Position numbers and translations under genes: made by a program. Shown in pieces: positions 63,765 to 64,000 of a stretch of DNA of 64,000 nt. Source of the stretch: Manduca sexta (taxonomy: Eukaryota; Arthropoda; Insecta; Lepidoptera; Sphingidae); NCBI RefSeq assembly GCF_014839805.1, contig NC_051117.1, positions 6,758,001 through 6,822,000 on the forward strand. The letters run 5' to 3'. The first letter of the stretch is position 1, and each line of letters opens with the position of its first letter. The notes beneath the pieces were generated by a model. That model made no database searches, had not been told where the DNA came from, and saw only the letters and a program-made list of their open reading frames with translations.

Positions 63765-64000
63765 TTATGGTAGGATATATTTTATATCCGCTCGGATAGC
63801 CACCACATTACACAAGGTGTTAAAACCCGCCATAGTGGCCCACGTGTGTCGCTTTCCGGGATCAGCCTGTGTATATCCGGTTCCAACAGGCCGGCATAAT
63901 TGTACCGACTGTGACTAATCGCCTCTCGTCAGTCGACATTCTATTGGCACCCACTTAGCATCAAGTGCAGTCACATTTCCGTACTTGAGAGCGTGCTCTT
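63765..64000 (+). repeat. Repeat-D, running to the window end
   Basis: GGTAGGATATATTTTATATC, AGGTGTTAAAACCCGCCATA, GGCCGGCATAATTGTACCGA, CACTTAGCATCAAGTGCAG. The A-tail would lie beyond the window or is lost. The 80-codon frame is a shadow. Confidence 0.72.

Overview
The window looks like a repeat-packed, gene-poor stretch of a lepidopteran (moth or butterfly) nuclear genome. It is AT-rich. It carries several tRNA-headed SINE families, the dispersed tail ending in GAAGTCGGTTAAAA, Helitron-type ends, LINE 3' remnants and the CCCGACGTTTCG repeat, a combination I associate with Lepidoptera. No bacterial, viral or organellar organisation is visible. I found no intact host protein-coding gene; almost all long open frames are read-throughs of repeats. 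The one gene that looks functional is a minus-strand tRNA-Asp(GUC) at 62535-62606, with pol III promoter boxes and a T5 terminator.

The repeats fall into families named here for convenience. SINE-A is a tRNA-headed element of about 330 bp with an (ATT)n tail; about 17 copies or remnants are present, several with target-site duplications. SINE-C and SINE-E have similar tRNA-like heads but different bodies. Repeat-B (about 310 bp) and Repeat-D (about 240 bp) are A-tailed, retroposon-like units. Repeat-H is 5'-truncated with 10-15 bp duplications but no A-tail. Repeat-F, Repeat-K, Repeat-P, Repeat-Q and Repeat-R are unclassified. MITE-G begins near CAGTGGCGAAGG. MITE-I and further inverted-repeat elements lie at 9507-9795, 11677-11960, 28524-28771, 50454-50758 (hAT-like) and 63546-63722. 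Helitron-type ends (hairpin, CTAG, T) recur; the largest element, 57950-59449, contains nine 123-bp tandem units. LINE coding remnants lie at 36726-37060, 43854-44174, 48935-49306 and 52040-52155.

Layout: 1-15 kb holds SINE-A, E and C, Repeats B, D, F and H and fold-back elements. 15-24 kb has Helitron ends, MITE-G copies and an 84-bp tandem array. 24-40 kb has nested insertions (a SINE-A split by Repeat-R, a Repeat-B split by SINE-C) and an A-tailed LINE. 40-50 kb has a LINE remnant next to a 41-bp minisatellite, and a reverse-transcriptase fragment. 50-64 kb has the hAT-like MITE, Repeat-H insertions with clear duplications, a compound microsatellite, the Helitron minisatellite and the tRNA. 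Gaps between listed features are AT-rich sequence in which I see no gene; the larger ones are listed.

No operon or pathway can be described. The biology on view is mobile-element biology: SINE-A shares its 3' end with an RTE-like LINE remnant, which could have supplied the machinery that copied it; nested insertions give relative ages; tandem arrays have grown inside or beside mobile elements. Repeat boundaries were read by eye and are good to about 5-20 bp unless a duplication fixes them.
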